From assembly GCF_039525805.1 (NCBI RefSeq), contig NZ_BAAAHZ010000014.1: a stretch of 64,000 bases of DNA, one strand, 5' to 3'. The DNA is from Dietzia natronolimnaea (GTDB lineage: Bacteria; Actinomycetota; Actinomycetes; Mycobacteriales; Mycobacteriaceae). The notes beneath the pieces are model-generated. The model was not told where the DNA came from and ran no database searches. It saw nothing but the letters and a program-made list of their open reading frames with translations. How positions within the stretch are numbered: position 1 is the stretch's first letter; each line of letters starts with the position of its first letter. A program made the position numbers and the translations under genes. Positions 16,017 to 24,509 of the stretch are shown here, in pieces.

Positions 16017-18722
16017 TCAGCGCTCGAGCGGACGAGCCCCGAGGTGCTCCTTGAGCAACTGCAGAGCGATGTCCTCGCCGGTCCGGTGATCGATGTTCTG
16101 CGGCCCACTGCGGGCCTCGTCCACCATCTCCTCCTCGCTCACCGGGGGTGGTGGCGGACCGTCGGGTTCCCCGGCCTCCGGCTCGGGCTCCTCGGGCGGC
16201 GGCGGGATGTCGTCGTACCCGCCACCGGGCGCACCGACCGCACCGGACCGCCCGTCTCCCGCACCCTGACCGCCATCACCCCCGCGTAGCCGGCGCTGCC
16301 ACCCCTGGGGTTCGGGCTGCTGCGCGCTCCCGGGCGCGTCCGCCGGCGCCGGGGCTGCGCCCCGGCCCGGAGCGGGAGCCGGGGCACCGTCCGCGGCGGC
16401 GGCCGCGGCTCCACCGGAGGTGCAGCGGATCGTCCAGTCACCGCCCACCACCTCGGTGACCGAGTCGGTGATCGCGGTGGCGTTGTGCGGCTGGGACAGT
16501 CGCTTGGCCAGCGGGGCATAGTCGTGGACGAGGTGGATGACCCGGCCGTCGACCCCGGCGACCGTCGCGCCGGCGAGCATCACCTCGACGGTGCGGGTCC
16601 TCCTGCGGACCGCGTCGCGGATCGCGGGCCACGCGCGACGGATGTCCTCGGCCTCCATGCCGGGAGCGGCGGCGGCAGCGGGGGCAGCAGCGGCGGTGGC
16701 AGTGGGGGCGGCAGCGGCGGGGCCGGCGGCGGGCTCCGGTTCACGCCCGGGCTCCTCGGCAGGCCCCGGCCGAGCCCCGGTCGCGGGCTGCGGATGGTCT
16801 TGCCCGCTGCCCTGAGCCCGGTCCTGCGACTGGTCCTGTGCCGCTCCGGGCTCACGCCACGGGTCCGCGATCGGTTCCGCGGCGGGCGCCGGGTCGGACG
16901 CCGAGTCGGGCATGGGCGTGGACTCGGACGCGGGCGCCCGAGTGGACTCGAGGGGGGCGGGCCGGGCCGCGGAGGGGCGCGACTCCACCGGCTCTGCAGG
17001 CGCGGCCCGAGACGGGTTCGCGGGGGCCGCGGTCACGTCGGCGGACATTGCAGGGGAAGGCCCGGGTGCGGCGTCGCGCGGCGCGGGGTCCGGAGCGGAA
17101 GCCGAGGGACCGGCGTTCGACCGCTGGTTCTCCGCCAGTTGCTGCGCGACCGACTCGGCGGGCACGGCCGATCCGTCGGGCGTGGCCTGCACCGGCCGGG
17201 CCGCGGGCGAGGTCGGGTGTGGCGCGGTCGAGTGCGGCGCAGGCTGCTGCGGGGCAGGCTGTTGCGGCGCAGCTTCCTGCCGCGCGGGCGCGGGCTGTTG
17301 CGGCGCAGCTTCCTGCGGCGCGGGCGCGGGCGAGGGCGGCTGCTGCGTCGCCGCGTCTCCCTGCGACTCCTGCCGGGCGGCCGGCTCGGCGGGTTGCGCT
17401 TGGGATCGGCGCACGAACTTCGGCCGACCCTCCGCCTGGGCCGGAGGCAAGGTGCCGGGTGCGCCGCCCGGGCCGGAGCGCCCTTCGTCGTCGTCCGGCG
17501 AAGCCCCACCCACTCCGGACGGACCCCCGTCCCGGACCCGGGCACCACCGGCAGGCGCGGTGGCCGCCTGCGCGGTGCCCGACTCCAGCGCCTCGACTCG
17601 CTGCAACAGCGCGATCATGGAGTCGTCGGCGGAGGGCAGGAGCAGCTTGGCGCAGAGGATCTCCAGCAGCAGCCTGGGCGAGGTGGCGCCGCGCATCGAC
17701 CCCATCCCCTCGTGCACCATGTCCGCACACCGCGCCAGGGTGGCGGGTCCGATGTTCTCGGCCTGGCGCCGCATGGTGTCGGCCTGCTCGACCGGGGCGT
17801 CGACCAGCCCGCGCTCGATGGCCTGGGGCACCGACTGCACCATGATCAGGTCCCGCAACCGCTGGAGCAGGTCAGCGGCGAACCGGCGGGGGTCGAGCCC
17901 GGCCTCGATGACCTTGTCGACGGTCCGGAACAGCGTCGCACCATCACCCGCGGCGAGCGCGTCCACGGTGTCGTCGATCAACGCGACCTCGGTGGCCCCC
18001 AGCAGACTCACCGCACGCGAGTAGGTGATGCCGTCCTCGCCCGCGCCCGCCATCAGCTGATCCAGCACGCTCAGCGTGTCACGCGGCGACCCGCCACCCG
18101 CGCGGATGACCAGGGGGAAGACCGTGGGCTCGACCCTCACGCCCTCCTGCTCGCTGATCCGCTCGACCAGCCCGCGCATCGACGACGGCGTGAGCAGGCG
18201 GAACGGGTAGTGATGCGTCCGCGAGCGGATGGTCGGCAGCACCTTCTCCGGCTCGGTGGTGGCGAAGATGAAGATGAGGTGCTCCGGCGGCTCCTCCACG
18301 ATCTTGAGCAAGGCGTTGAAGCCCGCGTTGGTGACCATGTGCGCCTCGTCGATGATGAGCACCCGGTACCTGGACGACGCCGGCGCGAAGAACGCCCGCT
18401 CACGCAGGTCGCGGGTGTCGTCCACGCCGCCGTGACTGGCCGCGTCGAGCTCGGTGACGTCCAGCGTGCCCGTGCCCCCGGGCGCCAGGGCCACGCACGA
18501 GTCGCACTCCCCGCACGGCGTGGCGGTGGGCCCCTCCACGCAGTTCAGCGACCGGGCGAGGATCCGGGCGGACGACGTCTTGCCGCACCCTCGCGGGCCG
18601 GAGAAGAGATAGGCGTGGTTGATGCGACCGGAGGACAGGGCCACCGAGAGCGGTTCGGTGACGTGCTCCTGGCCCACGACCTCGGCGAAGGAGGCGGGGC
18701 GGTACTTCCGATAGAGGGCCAC
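16017..18722 (-). CDS. dnaX: DNA polymerase III subunits gamma/tau
   Basis: 901 aa. AAA+ clamp-loader ATPase: Walker A SGPRGCGKTSS (41-51), four zinc-binding cysteines in C-x9-C-x2-C-x2-C form (CVEGPTATPCGECDSC, about 61-76), and Walker B LIIDEAHM. The sensor region reads FIFATTEPEKVLPTIRSRTHHYPFRLL. From about residue 390 to 700 there is a Pro/Ala/Gln/Glu-rich linker, including a 36-bp DNA tandem repeat (starts 17258 and 17294) encoding QEAAPQQPAPA. The C-terminal tau-like domain (DIRRAWPAIRDAVRRRTRTVEVMLAGATV...) would bind polymerase. I see no A-rich slippery heptamer for a gamma frameshift, so a single tau-like product is likely. Confidence 0.96.
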   Translation of the reverse strand: MALYRKYRPASFAEVVGQEHVTEPLSVALSSGRINHAYLFSGPRGCGKTSSARILARSLNCVEGPTATPCGECDSCVALAPGGTGTLDVTELDAASHGGVDDTRDLRERAFFAPASSRYRVLIIDEAHMVTNAGFNALLKIVEEPPEHLIFIFATTEPEKVLPTIRSRTHHYPFRLLTPSSMRGLVERISEQEGVRVEPTVFPLVIRAGGGSPRDTLSVLDQLMAGAGEDGITYSRAVSLLGATEVALIDDTVDALAAGDGATLFRTVDKVIEAGLDPRRFAADLLQRLRDLIMVQSVPQAIERGLVDAPVEQADTMRRQAENIGPATLARCADMVHEGMGSMRGATSPRLLLEILCAKLLLPSADDSMIALLQRVEALESGTAQAATAPAGGARVRDGGPSGVGGASPDDDEGRSGPGGAPGTLPPAQAEGRPKFVRRSQAQPAEPAARQESQGDAATQQPPSPAPAPQEAAPQQPAPARQEAAPQQPAPQQPAPHSTAPHPTSPAARPVQATPDGSAVPAESVAQQLAENQRSNAGPSASAPDPAPRDAAPGPSPAMSADVTAAPANPSRAAPAEPVESRPSAARPAPLESTRAPASESTPMPDSASDPAPAAEPIADPWREPGAAQDQSQDRAQGSGQDHPQPATGARPGPAEEPGREPEPAAGPAAAAPTATAAAAPAAAAAPGMEAEDIRRAWPAIRDAVRRRTRTVEVMLAGATVAGVDGRVIHLVHDYAPLAKRLSQPHNATAITDSVTEVVGGDWTIRCTSGGAAAAAADGAPAPAPGRGAAPAPADAPGSAQQPEPQGWQRRLRGGDGGQGAGDGRSGAVGAPGGGYDDIPPPPEEPEPEAGEPDGPPPPPVSEEEMVDEARSGPQNIDHRTGEDIALQLLKEHLGARPLER

Positions 18723-19227
18723 GTGTAGAGGGTACCCAGGGGGTACGACGGCGAGGTCCGCCCTCCGCGTCCCGGGACACGACCTCCGGAAATGACCGGA
18801 GGGGCCGCGTCTCCGCAGCCCCTCCCGACGTCCCTCGCGCGGCGGTGCGGGCCCCCTCAGACCCTCGCGGCGCGGTTCCGGACCAGGATCGAAGCACCGG
18901 CCCCTCGCAGCCCCTCAGCCGCACTCCGGTGCCCGATCCCTTGTGGGGTCCGGACGGTAGAGATACAACCATGCCGACCTGCGGGGATCAAGGACCTACT
19001 CTCGTTGACTATTGCTCAACTATGCGGCTGGCGACATACGTGCACGTCAGCGCCACCGCCGCGGTCCCCCCTGCGTGCCCACCCAATGGGAACGTGTTGT
19101 AGATCACGTTGGGGCATGTCTCGCAGGTGAAGACGGCTCGGCGACCCGCGCCGGAGCGCGAGGGCGGGCGCCCGGCGCACCCGACCCATGGGGGAAGGTG
19201 ATTAACGAAGGGGGAGGTGCTGTTACA
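18723..19227. other. Gene-free 0.5-kb region upstream of dnaX
   Basis: No ORF here has actinobacterial codon bias or recognisable similarity; the best, a 43-codon frame at 18971-19102, is unconvincing. Contents seen: a small hairpin CCTCCGG-AAATGA-CCGGAGG (18783-18802), an inverted repeat GTTGA/TCAAC near 19005-19020 and a CRP/GlxR-like palindrome at 19091. The middle is less GC-rich than its neighbours. It separates two minus-strand genes (aspT and dnaX), so it may hold the dnaX promoter region, an unannotated RNA or a decayed gene. Confidence 0.5.
19091..19110. promoter_or_regulatory. CRP/GlxR-like palindrome in the dnaX-aspT gap
   Basis: AACGTG-N8-CACGTT is a perfect 6-bp inverted repeat; its core CGTGT-N6-TCACG resembles the TGTGA-N6-TCACA consensus of CRP/GlxR regulators with three mismatches. 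No gene start lies near enough to name a target. Confidence 0.3.
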
Positions 19228-20499
19228 TCAGTTTCGTGCGTCGCGGCACGCGGCGAGCAGCGCGCACAGCCCCACGACGTCCATCGCCGTCTCGACCTCG
19301 GCCAGCGGCGGCAACGTGGGGGCCAATCGGATGTGCCGATCGTCGGGATCCTGCCCGTACGGATAGGCCGAACCCGCAGGGGTCAGAGCCACCCCGACCG
19401 CCTTGGCCAGGCGGACGGTCTCCGTGGCGGTGCCGTCCGGCACCTCGAGGTCGATGAAGTACCCGCCCTCGGGACTCGTCCAGCGGGCCACGTCGTACCC
19501 ACCGAGCCTCCGGTCCAGCGCGGCGGCGGCCGCCTCGAACTTCGGGGCCACGATCCCGCGGTGCTTCTGCATGTGGTCCCGCACCCCGTCGGCGTCTCCG
19601 AAGAAGCGCGCGTGGGCCAACTGGTTGACCTTGTTGGGGCCGATCGACCGGATCCCGGTGTGCCCCAGGTACCAGTCGAGGTTGGGCTCGGAGGCGGAGA
19701 GGAACGACACGCCCGCCCCGGCGAAGGTGATCTTGGACGTCGAACACACCTGCAGGAATCGGTTGGGGTGCCCGGCCTCGGCGGCCAGCGAATCCACATC
19801 GGGCACCTTGGGGAAGTCCTCGGTCAGCGTGTGCACCACGTAGGCGTTGTCCCAGATCACCCGGAAGTCCGGGGCGGCCGCGGCCATGCGGGCGAGCCGG
19901 GACACGGTGTGGTCGCTGTAGACGGTGCCGGTCGGGTTGGAGTAGATCGGCACACACCACATGCCCTTGATCGACGGGTCCGTGGCGACGAGGTGCTCCA
20001 CCTCGTCCATGTCCGGACCGTCCTGCCCCATCGTCACGGGGATCATCTCGATACCGAGGGCCTCGGTGATGCCGAAGTGACGGTCGTACCCGGGGACCGG
20101 GCACAACCAGCGGAGCTTCGGCTCGTCCTTCCACGGACGCTCGGAGTCGGGCGTGCCGAACAGCATCGAGAACGTCAGCAGGTCGTACATGATCGACAGG
20201 CTCGCGTTGTCCTGGGCGATCACGCGGCCGGCGTCCACCCCCAGCAGTTCGGCGATGATCCCGCGGAGCTCCGGAAGACCGGCGCCGCCGCCGTAGTTAC
20301 GGACGTCGGTCTTGCCGGCCGTGTGGTCACCCTCCCCCGGCAGCGCCAGCAGTCGTTCGGAGAGATCCAGCTGCTCCGGCGACGGCTTACCGCGGGTCAG
20401 GTCCAGGGACAGCCCCCGGTCGGCGAGCGTGTCGTACTCGGACGACAACTCCGACTCGAGCCGGGTCAGTTCGTCGGCGGAGAGATCGGACAGCGCCAT
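19228..20499 (-). CDS. aspT: Aspartate aminotransferase, MocR-like subgroup (Rv3722c type)
   Basis: 423 aa from the ATG at 20499 (MALSDLSADELTRLESELSSEYD). A start 22 codons earlier would run into the SRP RNA gene. Fold-type I aminotransferase: RNYGGGAGLPELRGIIAELL, NASLSIMYDLL, VPIYSNPTGTVYS, IWDNAYVVHT, the PLP-Lys in CSTSKITFAGAGVSF, and the carboxylate-binding Arg in HIRLAPTLPP. In M. tuberculosis the homologue Rv3722c is the main aspartate aminotransferase, moving nitrogen from glutamate to oxaloacetate. Its position next to the SRP RNA and tRNA-Ser is the same in mycobacteria. Confidence 0.93.
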   Translation of the reverse strand: MALSDLSADELTRLESELSSEYDTLADRGLSLDLTRGKPSPEQLDLSERLLALPGEGDHTAGKTDVRNYGGGAGLPELRGIIAELLGVDAGRVIAQDNASLSIMYDLLTFSMLFGTPDSERPWKDEPKLRWLCPVPGYDRHFGITEALGIEMIPVTMGQDGPDMDEVEHLVATDPSIKGMWCVPIYSNPTGTVYSDHTVSRLARMAAAAPDFRVIWDNAYVVHTLTEDFPKVPDVDSLAAEAGHPNRFLQVCSTSKITFAGAGVSFLSASEPNLDWYLGHTGIRSIGPNKVNQLAHARFFGDADGVRDHMQKHRGIVAPKFEAAAAALDRRLGGYDVARWTSPEGGYFIDLEVPDGTATETVRLAKAVGVALTPAGSAYPYGQDPDDRHIRLAPTLPPLAEVETAMDVVGLCALLAACRDARN

Positions 20500-20550
20500 A
20501 GTGGCCTCCGGGAGGTCGACATCGTCGGTGGTGTGTGTACCCAGACGTAA

Positions 20551-20640
20551 AGGGACCCCGCGCACCCGCCAGAGCCCGCTGACCCTTGCTGCCTTCCGGC
20601 CCTGGGGGAGTTCACAGGATGGACGCCGCGCGGGGTCCGG
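20551..20640 (-). ncRNA. ffs: Signal recognition particle RNA (small 4.5S type)
   Basis: The transcribed strand carries the domain IV hallmark CAGGGCCGGAAGGCAGCA followed by AGGGTCAGCGGGC, flanked by long complementary ends (GGACCCCGCGCG near the 5' end, CGCGGGGTCCC at the 3' end). This is the ~90-nt SRP RNA that, with Ffh, targets membrane proteins. The ends are set by the terminal helix and may be off by a few bases. It lies 51 nt upstream of aspT. Confidence 0.93.
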
Positions 20641-20747
20641 TGACGAGTCTAGCCGTGCCGCCTCCGCCGCTGCACGCAGCCCGGGATCTGGCCGGCGATT
20701 CCCGGATGGTTTGCCAGTGGTTGGCCGCGCTGGGTACTCTCGTCCAC

Positions 20748-20835
20748 GGAGGATTCGCCTAGTGGCCTATGGCGCTCGCCTGGAACGCGGGTTGGGGTTT
20801 ATAGCCCCTCAGGGGTTCAAATCCCCTATCCTCCG
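20748..20835 (+). tRNA. tRNA-Ser (anticodon GGA)
   Basis: Acceptor GGAGGAT/ATCCTCC, anticodon stem CTCGC/GCGGG with loop CTGGAAC (anticodon GGA, reads UCC/UCU), a long variable arm typical of class II tRNAs, and T-loop GGTTCAAATCC. Discriminator G; the CCA end is not encoded (CCG follows). Confidence 0.96.
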
Positions 20836-20933
20836 CCGCAGACGCGGCCCGGTGCTCTCGAGCCCGGGCCGCGTCTCTCATTTCGGCCGGTGCAGCGCGG
20901 GGCGGAGAGTGACCACAGGGGTTGCCCCGGCAA

Positions 20934-22979
20934 CTACTCTGATCGCCGCTCGCGAGCGAAGGCAGAGGCTCTCTCGACGTACCAGAGCAGCGTGTCCGGC
21001 TCATCGGTCGCGGTGTAACTCACTTCGCTCGGATCCGCCCCCTGATAGACCTGTTTGACAGGCACTTCCATGAGTTTTCCGGTGCGAGTTCGGGGAACCG
21101 ACGGCGCGGCGATGATCTCGTCAGGCACGTATCTCGGTGAGACCTTCGACCGGATTTCAGAAACTATGGCGTCCCGAAGCCCGTCGTCGACCTGGGTCCC
21201 GTCCTCGGGCACGACGAACAGCGGCATGTAGTAGTCGCCTCCGCTGAGTTCGGCGCCGATCACCATGGACACCCGCACGCCTGGAACAGTGTCAACCACC
21301 TCGCAGATGTCGGCCGACCCCATGCGGATGCCGCCGCGGTTGATCGTCGAGTCGGAGCGTCCGTGGATGACAAATGGCCCCTCGGGCCGCCTGGTCGCCC
21401 AGTCGCCCTGGCGCCACAGGCCGGGAAAATCCTCGAAATAGGCACCGCGGTATCTGCTTCCGTCGGCATCGTTCCAGAACTTCACGGGCATCGAGGGAAG
21501 CGGTTCCGTCATCACCAGTTCGCCGACCTCCCCCACGACCGGACGTCCCTGCGGGTCGACGGTGTCCGCCGCGACGCCCAGATAGGGGCCTTGGAGCTCG
21601 CCGATATAGGTGGGGTCGAGTGGATTCGACCCGACGATCCCCGAGGCGATGTCGGTACCTCCGGAATCGGACCCCAGATGCACATCGTGCTTCACCTCAT
21701 CGTGAACCCACAGCCAGGTCGATTCCGGCAGCGGAGACCCCGTGGACAGAATCGAGTCGAGCTCTGAGAAATCGTAGAGATCGCGGGGGGACACACCGGA
21801 GCGCTGGATCTCAGTCAGCACCGCGGCGCCGACACCCAAGAACGACACCCGCTCCTCCGCGCAGATCTCAAGATGCCTGGCCGGCGTCCCGAACGCCGGG
21901 GCCCCGTCGTAGGTGACGACGGCCGCCCCACGCATCATCGAATCCACGAGCATGTTCCACGCCACCCACGTCGTCGACACTGCGAAATACACGCGGTCGC
22001 CCGGTGTGATGTCGTAGTGGAGTCCGTTTGCCTTGTTGGCCTCGAGGACTATTCCCCCATGACCGTGGACGATCCCCTTCGGTTTGCCGGTGGTACCCGA
22101 GGAGTACAACACCCACAGCGGGTGCGAGAACTCGACGCGTTCATATGCGGGCCGAGCCGGGGCCGACAGGATCGTCGACAACCGGGCGCTGGGCACCCGG
22201 ATCGCCGGGGGCGCCTGGGGCGCCTGGATCGAGGCGCCCCGGGTGTCCACCAGAATGTGGTGTTCGACCGTCGGAAGGGCGTCGACGAGGTCAGGCAGGC
22301 CCTCGGTCATGTCACGGTAGCGGCCGTTGAAGTCGTAGCCGTCTACGGTGAGCAGCACGCGCGGAGCGATCTGGGCGAATCGATCGCTGACCCCCCGGAC
22401 CCCGAAGTCTGTGTTCACGACCGACCAGATCGCCCCCACGGACGCAGCCGCCAAGAGGGCAACGATCGTCTCGGGGACGTTGGGCAGAACCGCACACACG
22501 ACGTCACCCGGCCGCACCCCGATCGACCGGAGGTATGCGGCGAGCGACGCCGTGCGTTCCTCGAGCTCCCGCCATGTCACGGCCTCACGGTGCGGGGACT
22601 CGTGCAGTCCGATGACAGCCTCCCGGTCGGGATCCGTCACGGCGAAACGCAGCAGGTTCTCCGCGTAGTTGAGGCGCGCGTCCGGGAACCAGCGGGTGTC
22701 GGAGATCGACTCCCCCTGGCGAACAGGCCCCTCGCCGCGTTCGCCGACGATGTCGTAGTACTCCCACACCGACTCCCAGAAGTCATCGACGTGTCCGACA
22801 CTCCACCGGTGGAGTTCGGCATAGGTTCCGGGGTCTCCTTCGATCTCGGCCAACCGCACTCCCCGAGAATCCCGGAGCCAGCTCTGGAAGTTGCGGAGAT
22901 CCGACTGTTCGACCCGCGCTGTCGATGGTGCCCACGTCCTCACGCGCCCATTCGTCGACTCTGTGTGACTGCTCACCAT
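20934..22979 (-). CDS. Acetoacetyl-CoA synthetase (acetoacetate-CoA ligase)
   Basis: 681 aa. Adenylate-forming ANL enzyme, ATP + acetoacetate + CoA to acetoacetyl-CoA. N-terminal ACAS domain with SVGHVDDFWESVWEYYD and FPDARLNYAENLL, the P-loop-like LYSSGTTGKPKGIVHGHGG, TTWVAWNMLV and HLGSDSGGTDIASGI. GDWA and IHGRSDSTINRGGIRMGSADI form the hinge and C-terminal lid; the catalytic Lys is in RTRTGKLMEVPVK. The length and the ACAS-type N-terminus fit acetoacetyl-CoA rather than acetyl-CoA synthetase. It starts 8 nt after the transporter gene, clearly one operon for ketone body or SCFA use. Confidence 0.92.
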   Translation of the reverse strand: MVSSHTESTNGRVRTWAPSTARVEQSDLRNFQSWLRDSRGVRLAEIEGDPGTYAELHRWSVGHVDDFWESVWEYYDIVGERGEGPVRQGESISDTRWFPDARLNYAENLLRFAVTDPDREAVIGLHESPHREAVTWRELEERTASLAAYLRSIGVRPGDVVCAVLPNVPETIVALLAAASVGAIWSVVNTDFGVRGVSDRFAQIAPRVLLTVDGYDFNGRYRDMTEGLPDLVDALPTVEHHILVDTRGASIQAPQAPPAIRVPSARLSTILSAPARPAYERVEFSHPLWVLYSSGTTGKPKGIVHGHGGIVLEANKANGLHYDITPGDRVYFAVSTTWVAWNMLVDSMMRGAAVVTYDGAPAFGTPARHLEICAEERVSFLGVGAAVLTEIQRSGVSPRDLYDFSELDSILSTGSPLPESTWLWVHDEVKHDVHLGSDSGGTDIASGIVGSNPLDPTYIGELQGPYLGVAADTVDPQGRPVVGEVGELVMTEPLPSMPVKFWNDADGSRYRGAYFEDFPGLWRQGDWATRRPEGPFVIHGRSDSTINRGGIRMGSADICEVVDTVPGVRVSMVIGAELSGGDYYMPLFVVPEDGTQVDDGLRDAIVSEIRSKVSPRYVPDEIIAAPSVPRTRTGKLMEVPVKQVYQGADPSEVSYTATDEPDTLLWYVERASAFARERRSE

Positions 22980-22987
22980 GTGCCCCC

Positions 22988-24325
22988 TCACCAGCCGAGG
23001 ACCGGTACGAGCAGGAAGATCGCCGAACCGATCACCATCAGTACGACCATCGCCGTCATGCAGTACCCCCAGATGTCCTTGAGACCCAGACCCGAAAGGC
23101 CGAGCGCGGCGAGGACGAAGAACGGCTGCAGCAAGTTGGTCGTCATATCGCCCACCGACACCGCGTTGACGACGGTCGCGGCAGAGACGTTCATGGTGCC
23201 GATCGCCTCGATCAACACCGGTCCCTGGACCTGCCACTGGCCGCCGGCCGACGGTACGAAGATATTGACGATCATCGCCGAGATGTACGCGAACAGCGGG
23301 AACGTCGCGTCCGTGGAGATCGATGCGAACCACTCGCCGATCAGGACGATCAGCCCGGCGCCGCCCATCATGCCGATGATGCCGGCGTAGAACGGAAACT
23401 GGAGCACGATTCCCGATGCCGCAGGGATGCCGTCGGTGATGCACTTGGCGTACTTCGCCGGACTTCCGTGCAGCGCGATGCCGACGATGAGGAAGATGAA
23501 GTTGATGATGTTGAGCTCGAAGTTGAAGCCCTGCGCGACGAAGTAGGTGATGATGCCGATCAGGCCGAGGATCACGATGAGGTAGTTGATGATCCGGCTG
23601 TTGTTGATCCGATCCGACACGGTCTGGTCCCCGGACGCCGGGGTAGAGCTCACGGCCTCCTGAGTGTCGTTCGGTCCCGAGAACGGAACGACGTCCTTGC
23701 TCTTCGGTGCCATCAGGATGAAGGCGACGAGCACACCGATGAAGCCGAACACGGCCGCACTGATCATGGTCGGACTGTAGAGCGTCTCGGTGACCGGAAT
23801 TAGTCCGATCTCAGCCTCCAGGCTGTGCCCGGGGGTGTTGACCAGCAGTGGAGCGGTGAGGGCGAGCGATACCGGCTGGGTGGCGATGACGGCCGTGTAC
23901 GAGGCCGCGACGAGAAGTCGGAAGTCTGCGACTTTGACACGCCGGGCGATCTCGATCGCGACGAGCGTTCCGCCGACGAAGCCCAGACCCCAGCTGATGA
24001 TGCCGAACGCCGCCGAGACGAGCATCGTCATGATGAGCGCGGCGAGTTGGGTCTTGGGGATGCCGGCGAGGCGGGTGAGGAGCCGGTTGACCGGCGGAGC
24101 CTTCGCTAGCGCGTAGCCGGTGACCAGCACGACCACCATCTGCATGCCGAACTCGAGGAAGCCCCAGAATCCGCCGTACCAGTGCTCGGCCATCTCCGGC
24201 AACGACTGGCTCCCGAGGGTCATCCCGAGGATCAGAGTGACGATCGTCAGGATGAGCGCGAAGAGGAACGCGTTGGGTAGGTACTTCTCCACGAGAAGGT
24301 TGAGGGAGCGCGATAGGGCTCGCAT
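22988..24325 (-). CDS. Short-chain fatty acid transporter, AtoE family
   Basis: 445 aa with about ten to twelve hydrophobic segments. Conserved family stretches are visible: WYGGFWGFLEFGMQMVVVLVTGYALA, ISWGLGFVGGTLVAIEIARR, LQFPFYAGIIGMM and the near-C-terminal SVGDMTTNLLQPFFVLAALGLSGLGLKDIWGYC. AtoE-type carriers import short-chain fatty acids such as acetoacetate or butyrate. AAAGGAG upstream is a strong ribosome site. First gene of a two-gene operon with acetoacetyl-CoA synthetase. Confidence 0.9.
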   Translation of the reverse strand: MRALSRSLNLLVEKYLPNAFLFALILTIVTLILGMTLGSQSLPEMAEHWYGGFWGFLEFGMQMVVVLVTGYALAKAPPVNRLLTRLAGIPKTQLAALIMTMLVSAAFGIISWGLGFVGGTLVAIEIARRVKVADFRLLVAASYTAVIATQPVSLALTAPLLVNTPGHSLEAEIGLIPVTETLYSPTMISAAVFGFIGVLVAFILMAPKSKDVVPFSGPNDTQEAVSSTPASGDQTVSDRINNSRIINYLIVILGLIGIITYFVAQGFNFELNIINFIFLIVGIALHGSPAKYAKCITDGIPAASGIVLQFPFYAGIIGMMGGAGLIVLIGEWFASISTDATFPLFAYISAMIVNIFVPSAGGQWQVQGPVLIEAIGTMNVSAATVVNAVSVGDMTTNLLQPFFVLAALGLSGLGLKDIWGYCMTAMVVLMVIGSAIFLLVPVLGW

Positions 24326-24441
24326 CGGCGGATCTCCTTTGGACTCAGCGAGGGCTCGGGCGCCCTGACGCCCGACACATTCTGCTATCGCTTGTCACAA
24401 AAGAAGATGGACCACAGCCTGAAGTTGTTGCGTAGGTCTCG

Positions 24442-24455
24442 TTACAAATTACAAA
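24442..24455. promoter_or_regulatory. Tandem TTACAAA repeat upstream of the acetoacetate operon
   Basis: Two head-to-tail TTACAAA heptamers (24442-24448, 24449-24455) lie 117 nt before the transporter start and 55 nt beyond the end of the PucR-type regulator gene. They are AT-rich in a GC-rich genome. A plausible binding site for that regulator; no experimental analogue is known to me. The rest of the 184-nt gap has no other recognisable signal. Confidence 0.3.
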
Positions 24456-24509
24456 CTCGTCGCGGGTCCGAGCGACGCGAACGGTGCTCGACGCAGAGTC
24501 CTCGTCGGA

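Noticed and set aside
16485..18728. 747-codon open frame antisense to dnaX
   Set aside because: Arg/Gly/His-rich composition with no domain; produced by the codon bias of dnaX.
18971..19102. 43-codon ORF (MPTCGDQGPTLVDYC...) in the dnaX-aspT gap
   Set aside because: No clear start signal at leaderless spacing, atypical codon use and no recognisable features; kept only as part of the gene-free region.
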